The notes beneath the pieces were generated by a model, which had not been told where the DNA came from, ran no database searches, and worked only from the letters and a program-made list of their open reading frames with translations. A program made the translations under genes and the position numbers. A stretch of 64,000 nt of DNA from Thalassobium sp. Lineage in GTDB: Bacteria; Pseudomonadota; Gammaproteobacteria; Pseudomonadales; Oceanobacteraceae. Shown here in pieces: positions 27,574 to 37,338 of this stretch; positions within the stretch are counted from its first letter, which is position 1; each line of letters begins with the position of its first letter. Where the stretch lies: contig NVUW01000001.1 of NCBI GenBank assembly GCA_002733205.1, forward strand, positions 124,001-188,000, in the 5' to 3' direction.

Positions 27574-27963
27574 ATGAAAATTAATCTAGCATCATCACAT
27601 TTAATTCAGATTTTAATAGGCGGAATAATTTCACTTTTATTGTTACTATCCTCATTGAAAAACTTTGAGTGCAATCAATCATTATCAGTTGTTAGATTAA
27701 TTCCAGGTTGCTTGGTACTCCTATTTAGCTTGGCGCATTTCTACAACCTTAAGAAGCATGGAGTAACTCTAACACGGACTTTAGCTTTTTCTCCTGTTTT
27801 TATAGCATTTCTTTATACCTTTACGTTAACCTGGATTGGTTACTCAACAGATTGGGCACCTGCAACAAGAGAAGAGGCTCTTATGGAAAGTGTAAAATCA
27901 TTCTCCCTAACGGGATTAATAATACTACTGGGCTTAGCAAGTATTACATATAACCGAAAGTAA
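27574..27963 (+). CDS. Four-helix membrane protein, unknown
   Basis: 129 residues with four predicted membrane segments (about 10-27, 40-56, 70-90 and 108-124) and short loops. It is AT-rich like its neighbours. The start ATG at 27574 has no strong ribosome site. No motif or family recognised. It belongs to the run of very small membrane proteins in the island. Confidence 0.55.
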   Translation: MKINLASSHLIQILIGGIISLLLLLSSLKNFECNQSLSVVRLIPGCLVLLFSLAHFYNLKKHGVTLTRTLAFSPVFIAFLYTFTLTWIGYSTDWAPATREEALMESVKSFSLTGLIILLGLASITYNRK

Positions 27964-28016
27964 AATTCACAATAATATAATCAACTAAATATTATCTACA
28001 AAACAGGTTACAACCA

Positions 28017-28253
28017 ATGTCTTTAGCTGCCTGGATCGCTCTTTTTTTATTGTCCAGTTTATGGTGGAAATGGATTTTAAGCTGGGGAGGTGCGGATTGG
28101 CTTGAAGGCTTCAAAGCATGGTTTAGTCTGGGTTGGTTTTCATGGGCCTGGAATGCAGAGCAAATAAGACTCTATGCGTTATTATGCTGGTTGTTTGAAG
28201 GGATTTGGTTCGTAATCGGGGTCTTTTTTCCCGATGCAAGATTTTCTGTATAA
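28017..28253 (+). CDS. Small tryptophan-rich membrane protein, unknown
   Basis: 78 residues with an unusually high tryptophan content (about 13) and two hydrophobic stretches (about 5-20 and 52-70). GGTTACAACC lies before the ATG. The codon usage and base composition are nearer to the core genome than those of its left neighbours. No recognised family. The stop is followed by TAACAAACAACGG, which resembles an integron attC edge, but no matching partner was found. Confidence 0.5.
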   Translation: MSLAAWIALFLLSSLWWKWILSWGGADWLEGFKAWFSLGWFSWAWNAEQIRLYALLCWLFEGIWFVIGVFFPDARFSV

Positions 28254-29194
28254 CAAACAACGGATATTTATCGCGGACCATGTATTCTTTCGCCGAGGCG
28301 AGCCTTAACGGTAATCAACGTCAAACTGAAAAGCTGCAAAAATTAAAATTCACCAGTTCACCCACCAATCCACCAATCCAATAAATACTTTCATCCTAAC
28401 AAAGGGCTTCGTCTTAGGCCTTTTTTCTTTCCCTGCGGATTAATAAACATCGTCGCATATCGGCCTCACATCGGATTCCTGGGATATCTTCCTGTCATTA
28501 CTCCCAATTATTTTAGTATCACGATAAGCTTTTGCATTACGCTTTCCCTTCTATTTATTTCCCATTTCTTAATCAGCTTTATCGATTTATAAATCGGTCT
28601 TTTCTGCCTGCTGTCTACTGACTGACACTCTACCAGCCGAAACTCTACCAACTAAACTCATCCAATAATTTTTACCCGATTAAAAAAACTGATTTAAAAC
28701 CGTTTGATATTAAAAAGTTTATATCCAAAAAATTCCATCTATTAGTAAATATAAATCCAATATAGCTTTCGGCTATCAGTCCTGTTATTTGTCACTGATC
28801 ATGTGAAGATAATCTCCTTAATCAACCGTTGCTACTCAATATTTTGAATCAGCTAATAAGCATCGAAAAGAAGCAAACTGCAGACATTACGGGACATACT
28901 TGCTTTTCCCCTACCAAAAAGGCGTTACTTCCTAAGAGATCGATTGCGCTTTACTCCTCTGCCGTGCTAAAGATTACTTATCGTATTCTTTTATGACCGG
29001 CTTCAGGGTAGCTATCGTCCAGTAAAATACTCTGTCATAACATTCCGGTTGTCACTTCTTCACAGCCGCATTTTGGCTGCTTACTTTTTCTTATCTGCCC
29101 TACTGCCTTGCACGAAGGCAGAGAATTCATTTTTATGATACTCGTCGCATGATCCGACAAGGATCAAAACATAAGCACCAAAGAGGTAAATATT
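28254..29194. other. 941-bp AT-rich intergenic region without a recognisable gene
   Basis: Contains a terminator-like hairpin at about 28398-28427 (AAAGGGC/GGCCTTTTTT), a 14-bp perfect palindrome CGATTTATAAATCG at 28583-28596, and a CTGCCTT/AAGGCAG hairpin near 29102-29120. No open frame over 60 codons occurs on either strand. The last 60 bases probably hold the promoter and leader of the coiled-coil gene at 29195. Confidence 0.55.
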
Positions 29195-29485
29195 ATGATT
29201 GAAAAAGAGCTGTATCGTCAGAAAATGAAAGCTCAGTTAGATGAGTTAATGGCCGATGTAGAGAAAATCAAGGCCAGAGCTTCGGTAGCATCTGTCGATA
29301 TAAAACTGAGATTGGCTGAAGATGTAAAACATCTGGAAATGAAAATTGATGAAGGTAAGGCAAAACTGACAGAGCTTGCAGAGGCAAGTGAAGGCCGATG
29401 GGAGTCGGTTAAAGACAGTTTTGAATCGGGCTGGGACACTATCCGTTCTGCTATCACTGATGCTTCAAAAAAGTTTAAAGACTAA
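29195..29485 (+). CDS. Small coiled-coil protein (sll1863-type stress protein family style)
   Basis: 96 residues, almost wholly helical and charged. Heptad-like spacing over residues 1-60 (KMKAQLDELMADVEKIKARA) predicts a coiled coil. A C-terminal amphipathic segment WESVKDSFESGWDTIRSAI resembles small stress-related coiled-coil proteins. There is an excellent ribosome site (AAAGAGG) eight bases before the ATG. It is followed by small membrane protein genes typical of stress responses, so a stress role is a reasonable but unproven inference. Confidence 0.75.
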   Translation: MIEKELYRQKMKAQLDELMADVEKIKARASVASVDIKLRLAEDVKHLEMKIDEGKAKLTELAEASEGRWESVKDSFESGWDTIRSAITDASKKFKD

Positions 29486-29494
29486 AGGCAGTTA

Positions 29495-29656
29495 ATGTGG
29501 ATCAAACAGGTTCTGACAACCGTAGTTACCTGTTGTAAAAGTGAGTACGGAGCGAATGCAAAAAAATGGTGGAAACCAGCCAAGGCTGATGTAGTACGCA
29601 CTGGCGCTGGTTCGGAGATCACGTTGTTATTCTGTAAGAGTATATTTTTAAAGTAA
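29495..29656 (+). CDS. Possible very small protein (53 aa), uncertain
   Basis: Open frame from the ATG at 29495 after AAAGGCAG to TAA at 29654, placed between the coiled-coil gene and a DUF3185-type gene, starting 10 bases after the former stops. The product (MWIKQVLTTVVTCCKSEYG...) is weakly hydrophobic at both ends. Position and ribosome site are in favour; there is no recognised homology. Confidence 0.3.
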   Translation: MWIKQVLTTVVTCCKSEYGANAKKWWKPAKADVVRTGAGSEITLLFCKSIFLK

Positions 29657-29668
29657 CCGGGGTGCTGC

Positions 29669-29884
29669 ATGGCAATAAATTCGGGAATAAAAATTAATAT
29701 CATCAGTACTGCCCTGGTTGTTTCAGGAATTTTTCTTGTGATATGGGGATACCAACTGTCGGAGTCGTTTGGGTCTCAGGTATCGCAGGTGGTTACCGGT
29801 ACGGATACCGACAAGGTAGTCACCATTTATCTTGCCGGGGCCGTCAGCCTGGCCATTGGAATTTATCTGTTTATTAAAAGATAG
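29669..29884 (+). CDS. DUF3185-type small membrane protein
   Basis: 71 residues: a membrane helix ISTALVVSGIFLVIWGYQLSES near the start, a short polar loop (FGSQVSQVVTGTDTDK), and a second helix TIYLAGAVSLAIGIYLFI at the end. This two-helix layout with a glycine-rich turn is the DUF3185 pattern as I recall it. It is followed 13 bases later by a GlsB-type gene, and the two are likely co-transcribed. Confidence 0.7.
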   Translation: MAINSGIKINIISTALVVSGIFLVIWGYQLSESFGSQVSQVVTGTDTDKVVTIYLAGAVSLAIGIYLFIKR

Positions 29885-29897
29885 TATGGGAGACGGT

Positions 29898-30149
29898 ATG
29901 GATATTATCAGCTTAATTATTTTTTTAGTCGTCGGCGCATTGATTGGCTGGCTGGCTGGCATCATCGTAAAAGGACGGGGCCTTGGCGTTGTCGGGAATA
30001 CGGTGGTGGGCATTATTGGGGCGGTTTTGGGTGGTTTTGTGTTCAGCTTGCTTGGCATTATTACCGGGGGATTTTTGGGCTCGGTGGTGATGGCAACAAT
30101 TGGGGCTATTATTTTGTTATTCGTGATTGGTGCGATTAAAAAAGCGTAA
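29898..30149 (+). CDS. GlsB/YeaQ/YmgE family (transglycosylase-associated) membrane protein
   Basis: 83 residues with three hydrophobic helices and the glycine-rich family pattern: IIFLVVGALIGWLAGIIVKG, GLGVVGNTVVGIIGAVLGG, and the final helix MATIGAIILLFVIGAIKK. Members are small stress-induced inner-membrane proteins of unknown mechanism. The start at 29898 follows GGGAGACGGT; an in-frame ATG at 29886 would add four residues. It is followed by a strong bidirectional terminator. Confidence 0.88.
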   Translation: MDIISLIIFLVVGALIGWLAGIIVKGRGLGVVGNTVVGIIGAVLGGFVFSLLGIITGGFLGSVVMATIGAIILLFVIGAIKKA

Positions 30150-30172
30150 CCTGATATTTTCAGATGCCATAA

Positions 30173-30202
30173 AAAAACGGGCCTCATCTGAGGCCCGTTT
30201 TT
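30173..30202. terminator. Bidirectional terminator between the GlsB-type gene and rhlE
   Basis: Perfect 14-base arms AAAAACGGGCCTCA and TGAGGCCCGTTTTT around TC, with A and T tracts on either side. Confidence 0.92.
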
Positions 30203-30245
30203 GTTTTAAGCGGCGGCGTTAACAGCGCCGCTATTGGCGCGGGTG

Positions 30246-31700
30246 TTATCCCTGTGCCGGGCGGCGTGAGCGGCGCGGTGCGCTGCCTGCCGGGCGGCTG
30301 TTACCGCCATTGTTATTACCGCTGCTGCCGGATGAACGGCGCTGTTCACCCTGCTTTTGCTCACCTTGTTTCTGACCAGCAGCAGAACCTGCACGACCAG
30401 AGCCAGAACCGGAACGGCCAGCATTGCCGCCGTTACCATTTGAACGACCACTACCGGCCGGACGCGGTGCGCGTGGCTCGCGGTCGAAGGTGTCTTTAAA
30501 GCCTTTAGGTTGCTTGGCTTTTTTCGGTTTACGCGGCGATTTAGGGCGCGATACCGGCAATGGGGTATTAGGTTCAAAACCTTCCTGCACGCGGCGCTCA
30601 ATGCTTTTGCCGATTAAGCCTTCAATGCCCTCGAGGTCTTCCAGTTCTTCGGCACAGACCAGGGCAATGGCTTCACCACTGGCACCGGCACGTCCGGTAC
30701 GGCCAATACGGTGTACGTAATCGGCGGCAACGTTAGGCAATTCGAAGTTGATTACGTGCGGTAATTGTTCGATATCCAGACCACGGGCCGCGATGTCGGT
30801 GGCCACCAGCACGGCAATATCGCCGCTTTTGAATTCGGCCAGCGCACGGGTACGGGCGCCCTGGCTTTTATTGCCGTGAATCGCGGCGGCGGTAATCCCA
30901 CGATCCTGCAGGTGCGTGGTTAAGCGGTTAGCACCGTGTTTGGTGCGGGTAAATACCAGTACCTGTTTCCAGCCGTGTTGTTTCAGCAGGTGGCTGAGCA
31001 CTTCCGGTTTGCGTTTTTTATCGACCGGAATCAGCCACTGCTCAACGGTGTGGGCGGTGCTGTTACGCGGGCTGACGTCAATTTCTACCGGATCGTTCAC
31101 CAGGCCTTTGGCCAGGGTGCGGATCTCGCTGGAGAAGGTGGCAGAAAACATCAGGGTCTGACGATTTTTCGGCAGCAGTGCGAGGATTTTTTTGATGTCG
31201 TGAATAAAGCCCATGTCGAGCATGCGGTCGGCTTCGTCCAGTACCAGAAATTCGACTTCGTCAAAACGAATGGCTTTTTGCTGATACAGGTCGAGTAAAC
31301 GACCCGGACAGGCCACCAGCACATCGACGCCACGACGCAGCGCAATCATTTGCGGATTAATACTGACGCCACCAAATACAACCGCCGAGCGGATGTTCAG
31401 ATATTTGCTGTAATCGGCGACGTTTTCAGCCACCTGGGCGGCCAGTTCGCGGGTTGGTGTTAACACCAGTGCACGGCAACGGTTAGCGCCTGCGCGTTCG
31501 CCCTGCTGCAGTTTTTGCAGCATGGGCAGGGTAAAACCGGCGGTTTTACCGGTGCCGGTCTGAGCGGCGGCCATAACATCGCGGCCAGCCAATACGGCGG
31601 GAATGGCCTGGGCCTGTACCGGAGATGGCGTAGTGTAACCCTGATCAGCAACGGCTTTCAGGATGGATTCGGCCAGGCCGAGTTCGGAAAATTGGGTCAT
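30246..31700 (-). CDS. rhlE: DEAD-box ATP-dependent RNA helicase RhlE
   Basis: RNA helicase of 484 residues from the ATG at 31700 ([14 protein letters not shown]). Core motifs occur in order: the Q-motif region [14 protein letters not shown], Walker [22 protein letters not shown] box [32 protein letters not shown], and [10 protein letters not shown]. The C-terminal tail (about residue 385 on) is a low-complexity Gly/Arg/Ser/Asn/Gln-rich extension typical of RhlE. The open frame extends upstream to 32054, but the added segment overlaps another gene's end and is not helicase-like. Confidence 0.94.
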   Translation of the reverse strand: MTQFSELGLAESILKAVADQGYTTPSPVQAQAIPAVLAGRDVMAAAQTGTGKTAGFTLPMLQKLQQGERAGANRCRALVLTPTRELAAQVAENVADYSKYLNIRSAVVFGGVSINPQMIALRRGVDVLVACPGRLLDLYQQKAIRFDEVEFLVLDEADRMLDMGFIHDIKKILALLPKNRQTLMFSATFSSEIRTLAKGLVNDPVEIDVSPRNSTAHTVEQWLIPVDKKRKPEVLSHLLKQHGWKQVLVFTRTKHGANRLTTHLQDRGITAAAIHGNKSQGARTRALAEFKSGDIAVLVATDIAARGLDIEQLPHVINFELPNVAADYVHRIGRTGRAGASGEAIALVCAEELEDLEGIEGLIGKSIERRVQEGFEPNTPLPVSRPKSPRKPKKAKQPKGFKDTFDREPRAPRPAGSGRSNGNGGNAGRSGSGSGRAGSAAGQKQGEQKQGEQRRSSGSSGNNNGGNSRPAGSAPRRSRRPAQG

Positions 31701-31918
31701 GAGTGCGTGATCTGCTCTGAGAGCTGACATTGCAAGGAGAAATGGCGCGGTGTCAGCAGTCGCGTCCATCCGGGCTGTAGCCCGACAAGGCAGGTCAACA
31801 GATGTCCACCCGGCCTTTGAGAGGGGGCGGACTGTACTGGAATTAACAGGGTGAGTCCAGAAAAGCCCCGTGTGCAAATGTAGCGCAGCGTAATAACCGT
31901 GGGGATCGGTTGCTGAAA

Positions 31919-33814
31919 TCAGTCTGGCTCCTGAGTGCCGAATTCCTCGGCTACGTTGCGGCTGAAGGCGCGCAAGGGCCGCAACACAAACACCAGTAAA
32001 ATCACTGGCATCAGCAACAGCCACAGTGCGGCAATAATCAGCACCGATAGCCACACTTCGCGGCTGCTGTTGGCAAACAACCGTTGTTCAGAAATAACAA
32101 AGGCGAAATGCTCGCGCGGACTTTTTCGGCGGTCAAAGGTCGAAGCAAAAATATAGTACGGCTGCCCGTTTATGGTGGTTTGCTCAAGCCGGTTTTGCGT
32201 TGCACTGTGCTGCGCCATGCTGATTAACTGTGGGTAGGGCACCACCGCAGGCACCGTGACTCCGGTTTCTTCTGCCAGCCATTTATCATATAAAAATTGC
32301 CAGGTTTCAGGGCGGATACTGGCCAGAACCTGATCCAGAATATCGGCCAGCGGTTGCAGTTTTTCCTGTGTTAACAGTTTCAGCCCTTGTGGCAGTAATT
32401 CCAGCCCCTGCACCTGACGGTTAAAACGCAGTCCGCCGATAAAATATTGGTCAGCGGTGAGTTGCAGCGTCAGGGCCATGTCCAGTGTTGCATCGGCCTT
32501 CCGCTGGCTGACCGCTTCCAGTGCACTACGGGCGTTGCTTACCTCCAGCAGTTTGATCTGCGGATAATTGCTGCGGATTATATTGGCGACCGTCCAGCCG
32601 CTGGGAATGGCCAGCACTTTGCCTGTCAGTTGCTGCAAACTGTTGATTTCCGCATCGTTCTGGCGCTGCACAACAGCATAGGGTAACTGTAAAAAAGGCT
32701 GGGTCAGTGCGCCGGATAATTGCTGGCGGCTTAATACCGGTTGCAGTATTTCCAACTCTCCGCTGCGAAATAATTCCATTAGTTCCGGCCAGGCGTAACC
32801 ATTGACAAATTCGATGTTCAGGCCGGTCATTTGTGCGATAACGCGTAATAAATCAATGCTGTAACCGCGCGGTTCGGCGGATAGCGCAAAATCGATCGGC
32901 GGCCAGTCGGTTTCGTTAGAAATACGCAAACGGCCAAGGCTGTTTATGTAGCGTGCCTGTTCATCGCTGAGGGCAAAAGGTTCTGTCTGCGGTAAGCGCT
33001 CTTCATTCTGCGCTTCAGCATTACTGGCAATGATTTCGCCGCTTTGCTGATAGAGAAAAATCTCACCATCCACGCTCAACGGCTGGCTGCGTAAATGCGC
33101 ATTTAAGGTAGAAAAAGCAACATCGACGGCCAGCACAGCCTGGCCGCCATCCAGCTGGGTGCTGTAGCTTTGTCCGGGTGCCTGTAAATGCTGGAATAAA
33201 TACGGTGGGGTTTTATTCACGCTGCCATGTTGTGCGCTGGTATACCAAAGGCGCTGACTGGCGTTGTAATCGCTGGGTTCTTCACGGGCAAAGGTTGGCT
33301 GTAACTGTTCATCGTAAAATTGAAACCGGCGGCGGCGTTGCTCTCCACTGCCTGTCACGATGATGGCGGCCCAACGGTCTGCCGGTGCCGCTTTTAGCTG
33401 ACGCCGAACAGCGTCACTGCTGTTCAGGTTAACCAGTTCGTACAAATTACCATTGCTGAAACCAATATAAATGGCATAGAGCACCGGGTTATTACGCATA
33501 ACTTCAGCAAATAACGCTGGCGTCGCGCGGTTAACCCATTGTCCTTCAACTAACTGTGGGTATTGGGCCAATACACGGGTGGTTTGCAGGGCATTGCTGT
33601 CAAGATTACTGAGGTAGTCACGCGCAGTGGCAGCGGTTTGCTGGTAACGCGCGGTGACGGAATCCAGCACCAGCGCGCGACTGAAATAGTAATGCAGACT
33701 CAGGGCAACGGCAGCGGTTATGAGTGTTACCAGCACAACGGCCACACTCAGATGAAACTGCAGAACCGCTGCCGAACGCGGATACTGATGGTGCGTTTTG
33801 TCCAACCAGTGCAT
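31919..33814 (-). CDS. Membrane receptor with Cache and solute-binding domains, lacking an output domain
   Basis: 631 residues. An N-terminal membrane helix (about 25-45) precedes a large extracytoplasmic region containing a Cache-like domain (about 50-280, with [19 protein letters not shown]). A family-3 solute-binding domain follows (about 293-520: [33 protein letters not shown]), then a second sensory stretch ([23 protein letters not shown]). A second membrane helix (about 592-612) follows, after which the protein ends within about 20 residues ([15 protein letters not shown], a HAMP-like start). Proteins of this architecture normally continue into HAMP plus GGDEF, HD-GYP or kinase domains. 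None is present. Confidence 0.82.
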   Translation of the reverse strand: MHWLDKTHHQYPRSAAVLQFHLSVAVVLVTLITAAVALSLHYYFSRALVLDSVTARYQQTAATARDYLSNLDSNALQTTRVLAQYPQLVEGQWVNRATPALFAEVMRNNPVLYAIYIGFSNGNLYELVNLNSSDAVRRQLKAAPADRWAAIIVTGSGEQRRRRFQFYDEQLQPTFAREEPSDYNASQRLWYTSAQHGSVNKTPPYLFQHLQAPGQSYSTQLDGGQAVLAVDVAFSTLNAHLRSQPLSVDGEIFLYQQSGEIIASNAEAQNEERLPQTEPFALSDEQARYINSLGRLRISNETDWPPIDFALSAEPRGYSIDLLRVIAQMTGLNIEFVNGYAWPELMELFRSGELEILQPVLSRQQLSGALTQPFLQLPYAVVQRQNDAEINSLQQLTGKVLAIPSGWTVANIIRSNYPQIKLLEVSNARSALEAVSQRKADATLDMALTLQLTADQYFIGGLRFNRQVQGLELLPQGLKLLTQEKLQPLADILDQVLASIRPETWQFLYDKWLAEETGVTVPAVVPYPQLISMAQHSATQNRLEQTTINGQPYYIFASTFDRRKSPREHFAFVISEQRLFANSSREVWLSVLIIAALWLLLMPVILLVFVLRPLRAFSRNVAEEFGTQEPD

Positions 33815-33889
33815 CTGCGCCTCCCTGCCCGTGCTCCGGGTGTCTGCTTATGTATTATTCAGCATAAACCAATAACACATCGCTGCCGC

Positions 33890-35722
33890 TTATATCAGTT
33901 CGGCATCCAACTGACGGGTAAGAACAGCCATCACCTGCTCTTTCAGGGCTTCGGCCACTTCCCGTCCTTCAATGCCTTCGGCCAGCTTGATTTTTTTACC
34001 GTCAGCCTCAGCCCACAAAGTAAAATATTCCGTCTGAATACCACGATGATCGGTAGAGGTTAAGCCAACATCCAGATGCAACTGGCTGACCGAGGTAATG
34101 CGGCCACTGCGCTGGTACAAAGACAGTCCAAACAGCCGCCGCACCATACGCACCTCACCCGGAGTGACATCGGCCTCCAGGCTGCGGCCAAGCCAGAACA
34201 GACCAAACCAGGTGACCAACAATCCGGCCAACAAAAATACCGGGCCCATCAGCCATAACATGGCTTCACCCTGAGATGCCAAATACAGCAGAAAAATACC
34301 CACGCCATCGAACAGCGCACCAAACAGCACCATGCCCAGCGCCATACCGTTGCTACGGCCGCTCTTGCTGTCGAGGTGCAGGGTTTCTCCCTGGGTTGCC
34401 ATGCTGATCTGCTCGGCGGCACTTTCACGGGCGTCTTCGCGTTGCTGCTGATGCCAGGCTTCCTGATCGGCAGCCGGCATCTGAAAGGACGATGCCTGCA
34501 GGCCTTTTGCGACCGGAATACTCCAGCTGCGCTCAAACTCAACATCCTGACGGTTATCGCCGCGCATTGCCCGGCTGTTATCGACCTGCGGATTACGCGC
34601 CGTTGAAGCCGCCACGCTGACACTGCCTTCGCAGTGCAGATTCCATTGAATACGGCCCCGATAACCCGATTGCGAGCCGGTGCCCGGCAAATCGGCGGGC
34701 ACATCAAATACCGTATGCACATCAAAACCGCCGTTATTCGGCTCACAGTATGCACGGCCTTTGTTCTGCCAGATCACATCGTGATGGGTCTTGCTCTCTT
34801 TACCACTGCCGGTGCTGTAGATATGCACACAGGTTAAACGCACTTGCGGGGGCTTCACCCATTCACCGCTGGCCAGGTGAAAATAGCCGCCCACCTGTCC
34901 GCCGGCCTGGCCGGGTAAAGGATCCGGATAAAAAAGCGTCTGGCCAATCTGCAGGTAGCGTTTACGCATACGCAGCGCAAAAAATATGGCCCCACTACCG
35001 ACCAGAGGGAACAGCAGTACCAGCAACCCGGCCCATTCGCCGTCTTGCAGGGCGGCCATTACCGGTAACATGGCCGGTAAAGAAACCAGTAAAAAGATAA
35101 TGCCGAAGGCCAATAAAATCTTATAGCTACCACGCTGATCGCTGGCGATCCCATTGCGGGCGCTGTTTATATTTTCTGCGGTGTTTTTAGTGCGCAAACC
35201 CATGTACATAATGCCGCCGCCCACCAGCATAAAAATGGCACCGAAAATACCGCCAAATAACAACATTTCCGGCCGCAAACTGCGATCCAGATAAGCACGC
35301 TGCGGATCCTCCGGATTCACATAGGCATACACCTGACCATTCTCTTGTTCAGCGTCCAGGCGCGCATAGAGAGACGGCCAGAAATCACCAATATTATCCG
35401 AGCCACCGCCAAGGGCGACACGGTCATTCTGATAAGTGCGGCCGTTGAAATCGTATTGATAAAGGGCCTCAACGCTCCAGGTTACACTGTCATCACCGTA
35501 GTGAGTGTTCAGCTCCAGATTATTGATGGTTGCCGGTACGGCAACCCAGCTCTCACTTTCAAAGTATCGCATCAGGTTATTGCCCGCCGTAAAAGCAGCG
35601 ACCGCAAAGCCAACAGCAAAGAAAATAAAACCGAAGATTACAACGCCCCAGCTTTTGCCGGATTTTGACGAATCGCTGGTTTGCCCGCGTGTGGTGCTGG
35701 CGTTAGATGATGAAGCTGTCAT
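33890..35722 (-). CDS. DUF3592 domain membrane protein
   Basis: 610 residues with several membrane helices (about 27-48, 153-173, 198-218, 225-245 and two between about 465 and 510). The DUF3592 pattern is clear: VAVPATINNLELN, YQYDFNGRTYQNDRVALG, and VYAYVNPEDPQRAYLDRSLRPEMLLFGGIFG. The function of the family is unknown. It lies 75 bases upstream of the receptor gene on the same strand, so co-expression is possible. Length is larger than most single-domain DUF3592 proteins, with an additional membrane and beta-rich C-terminal part. Confidence 0.82.
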   Translation of the reverse strand: MTASSSNASTTRGQTSDSSKSGKSWGVVIFGFIFFAVGFAVAAFTAGNNLMRYFESESWVAVPATINNLELNTHYGDDSVTWSVEALYQYDFNGRTYQNDRVALGGGSDNIGDFWPSLYARLDAEQENGQVYAYVNPEDPQRAYLDRSLRPEMLLFGGIFGAIFMLVGGGIMYMGLRTKNTAENINSARNGIASDQRGSYKILLAFGIIFLLVSLPAMLPVMAALQDGEWAGLLVLLFPLVGSGAIFFALRMRKRYLQIGQTLFYPDPLPGQAGGQVGGYFHLASGEWVKPPQVRLTCVHIYSTGSGKESKTHHDVIWQNKGRAYCEPNNGGFDVHTVFDVPADLPGTGSQSGYRGRIQWNLHCEGSVSVAASTARNPQVDNSRAMRGDNRQDVEFERSWSIPVAKGLQASSFQMPAADQEAWHQQQREDARESAAEQISMATQGETLHLDSKSGRSNGMALGMVLFGALFDGVGIFLLYLASQGEAMLWLMGPVFLLAGLLVTWFGLFWLGRSLEADVTPGEVRMVRRLFGLSLYQRSGRITSVSQLHLDVGLTSTDHRGIQTEYFTLWAEADGKKIKLAEGIEGREVAEALKEQVMAVLTRQLDAELI

Positions 35723-36147
35723 ACAAAGTCCCTGGGTCAGTTAACACCAATTGAATCCGGCCTGCTGAGAATCAGTTTTTCTCAGAACAAGAACAGAAAA
35801 GTGATGTCAGCGGCGAGATGGGTAACGAACAACCGTGCTAATGGAAAACTGGCCTCAGCCGGCTAAAAATCCCTTACCCTGCGGTGCCGTTCGTTTGCTT
35901 AATCCGTTATGCCACACTCTCAGCACTTGCCTGAAAAGTTTTCAGCCGATAACAGGCCTGCTAAATATGGTTTAACAGGCCCTGAATAAATAACGGGCAG
36001 TATGATGAAACACCCGGCCAGATGCTGCAATGCCAATGATTATTTTATGCCTGTCAGTGCGACCAAGGTCACACTGCAAACAGAGGTTTTACAAAAACAG
36101 TAACTGTGGCAGGCTGAGTAACCGCTGATCAACAGGGAATCGTTCAC
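35723..36147. other. 425-bp intergenic region with a dispersed palindromic repeat
   Basis: Contains a member of the CAGGGCCTGTT...AACAGGCCCTG family at 35952-35984 (left arm CAGGCCTG-CTAA, right arm TTAACAGGCCCTG). It also has a small CTGAGAA/TTCTCAG hairpin at about 35764-35784. No gene recognised. Confidence 0.6.
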
Positions 36148-36678
36148 ATGAATGCTGTACGCCGCTGGCTCGCTCATCCGTTAATTGTTATTGCCATGGC
36201 GGTGATCTACATCGTTTCGCAAAGTATGATCGCCCATACCCTGCAACAGGGCGGTGCCGAAGCCTTACTGTTCCGTTTTCAGTTCTGCTATCAGGCGGAT
36301 GCGTTTAATGCGCTGCTGCACACCATCAGCGATGCACAGTTAAACGCGCTGCAACAGCACTTTGCCTACGATCATGCACACCCTCTGTGGTACGGTCTGC
36401 TGGCATTATCACTGACCAGCTGGCTGTTTAATCTGAATGCATTGTCCGCGCGCTGGAATCTGTTGCTGTGGCCCGCCATTCTGATGTCATTGCTGGATGT
36501 GGTTGAAAATACCATTCACGAACCCTGGTTTAATATGCTGAGCACGCCGAGCGATCCGTGGGTGATGATTGCCGGAATCAGCGCCACCCTAAAATGGACG
36601 CTGGCCGCACTGTATCTGGCCGGAGCACTGGCATTGACGGTGCGTTATATCGGCCTGCGCAAAACGCTGACGCAATAG
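36148..36678 (+). CDS. Membrane protein of unknown function
   Basis: 176 residues with about four hydrophobic segments (10-27, 78-92, 105-118 and 142-165). A polar loop between the first two (about 35-72) contains FQFCYQADAFNALLHTI. A WN/PW-rich middle (LLWPAILMSLLDVVENTIHEPWFNML) recalls small conserved membrane proteins of marine gammaproteobacteria. No function can be assigned. A GGGAATCG ribosome site precedes the ATG. Confidence 0.7.
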   Translation: MNAVRRWLAHPLIVIAMAVIYIVSQSMIAHTLQQGGAEALLFRFQFCYQADAFNALLHTISDAQLNALQQHFAYDHAHPLWYGLLALSLTSWLFNLNALSARWNLLLWPAILMSLLDVVENTIHEPWFNMLSTPSDPWVMIAGISATLKWTLAALYLAGALALTVRYIGLRKTLTQ

Positions 36679-36781
36679 CAGGCAACTCTGTGATACAGCA
36701 TCTGCGATACGGCACCCGCGATACAACAAAACGGTGGGGGCGGATGCTACACTGCCCACTTTCACGTTACGGATGAACACC

Positions 36782-37264
36782 ATGAAGCAACGCACTCATA
36801 CCCTGCTCATCGCGGCGCTGGCCACACTGCTCAGCGCCTGCGGCAATAACGAAGTGGGTGATGTTTCACTGGGGATATTTACCCTGAAGGACATTAAACT
36901 GAACGTTATGACCGATCCGATAGTAACCGGCGTTACCTGCCACGTTGCTTCTATTGAAGCGAATCTGAGCTTCTCTGATCCCAGTGACAGTTCCATTTCC
37001 TGTCGTCAGACCGGTGAGATTACCGCCGCCATGATTGCGCAGATTGATAAAAGCCCATCCGGTGATGTGGTGTTTAAAAAATCAAAAAGCATTTTCTTTA
37101 AAAATATGAAAATCCGCCGTATTTACGACGCCGAAAGTCAGACGCTGATGTATTTATCGTACGCCACCAAAGAAACCTCCGGCAGCTTTAAGCACAGTTT
37201 ATCGACCGTGCCACTGTGGGGAACGCAGGCGTACAATCATGTGTCGCAGCCGGCCAAAAAGTAA
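36782..37264 (+). CDS. creA: CreA family lipoprotein-like protein
   Basis: 160 residues from the ATG at 36782. The signal peptide ends in a lipobox (TLLSAC), so it is probably lipidated. The mature part matches CreA: DPIVTGVTCHVASIEA, SSISCRQTGEI, VVFKKSKSIFFKNMKIRRIYDAESQTLMYLSYATK and SLSTVPLWG. E. coli CreA has the same order of motifs; its biochemical role is unknown. An in-frame ATG at 36773 would add three residues. Followed by a clear bidirectional terminator. Confidence 0.9.
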   Translation: MKQRTHTLLIAALATLLSACGNNEVGDVSLGIFTLKDIKLNVMTDPIVTGVTCHVASIEANLSFSDPSDSSISCRQTGEITAAMIAQIDKSPSGDVVFKKSKSIFFKNMKIRRIYDAESQTLMYLSYATKETSGSFKHSLSTVPLWGTQAYNHVSQPAKK

Positions 37265-37290
37265 GGCATCGCTGATCAAAAACCGGCAAT

Positions 37291-37319
37291 AAAAAGGCCT
37301 GCTACAGACAGGCCTTTTT
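37291..37319. terminator. Bidirectional terminator between creA and yghU
   Basis: Arms AAAAAGGCCTG and CAGGCCTTTTT around a 7-base loop serve both convergent genes. Confidence 0.92.
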
Positions 37320-37338
37320 ATTTAAAACAGCATCTGCT

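Noticed and set aside
26700..28300. Possible integron cassette array (small orphan ORFs, TAACAAACAACGG after the last one)
   Set aside because: I looked for repeated GTTRRRY/RYYYAAC attC pairs between the ORFs and found none that match in sequence or spacing, and no integrase is present.
31701..32054. N-terminal extension of RhlE in frame
   Set aside because: The extra 118 residues overlap the 3' end of the receptor gene and lack helicase similarity; the ATG at 31700 begins the canonical MTQFSELGL helicase start.
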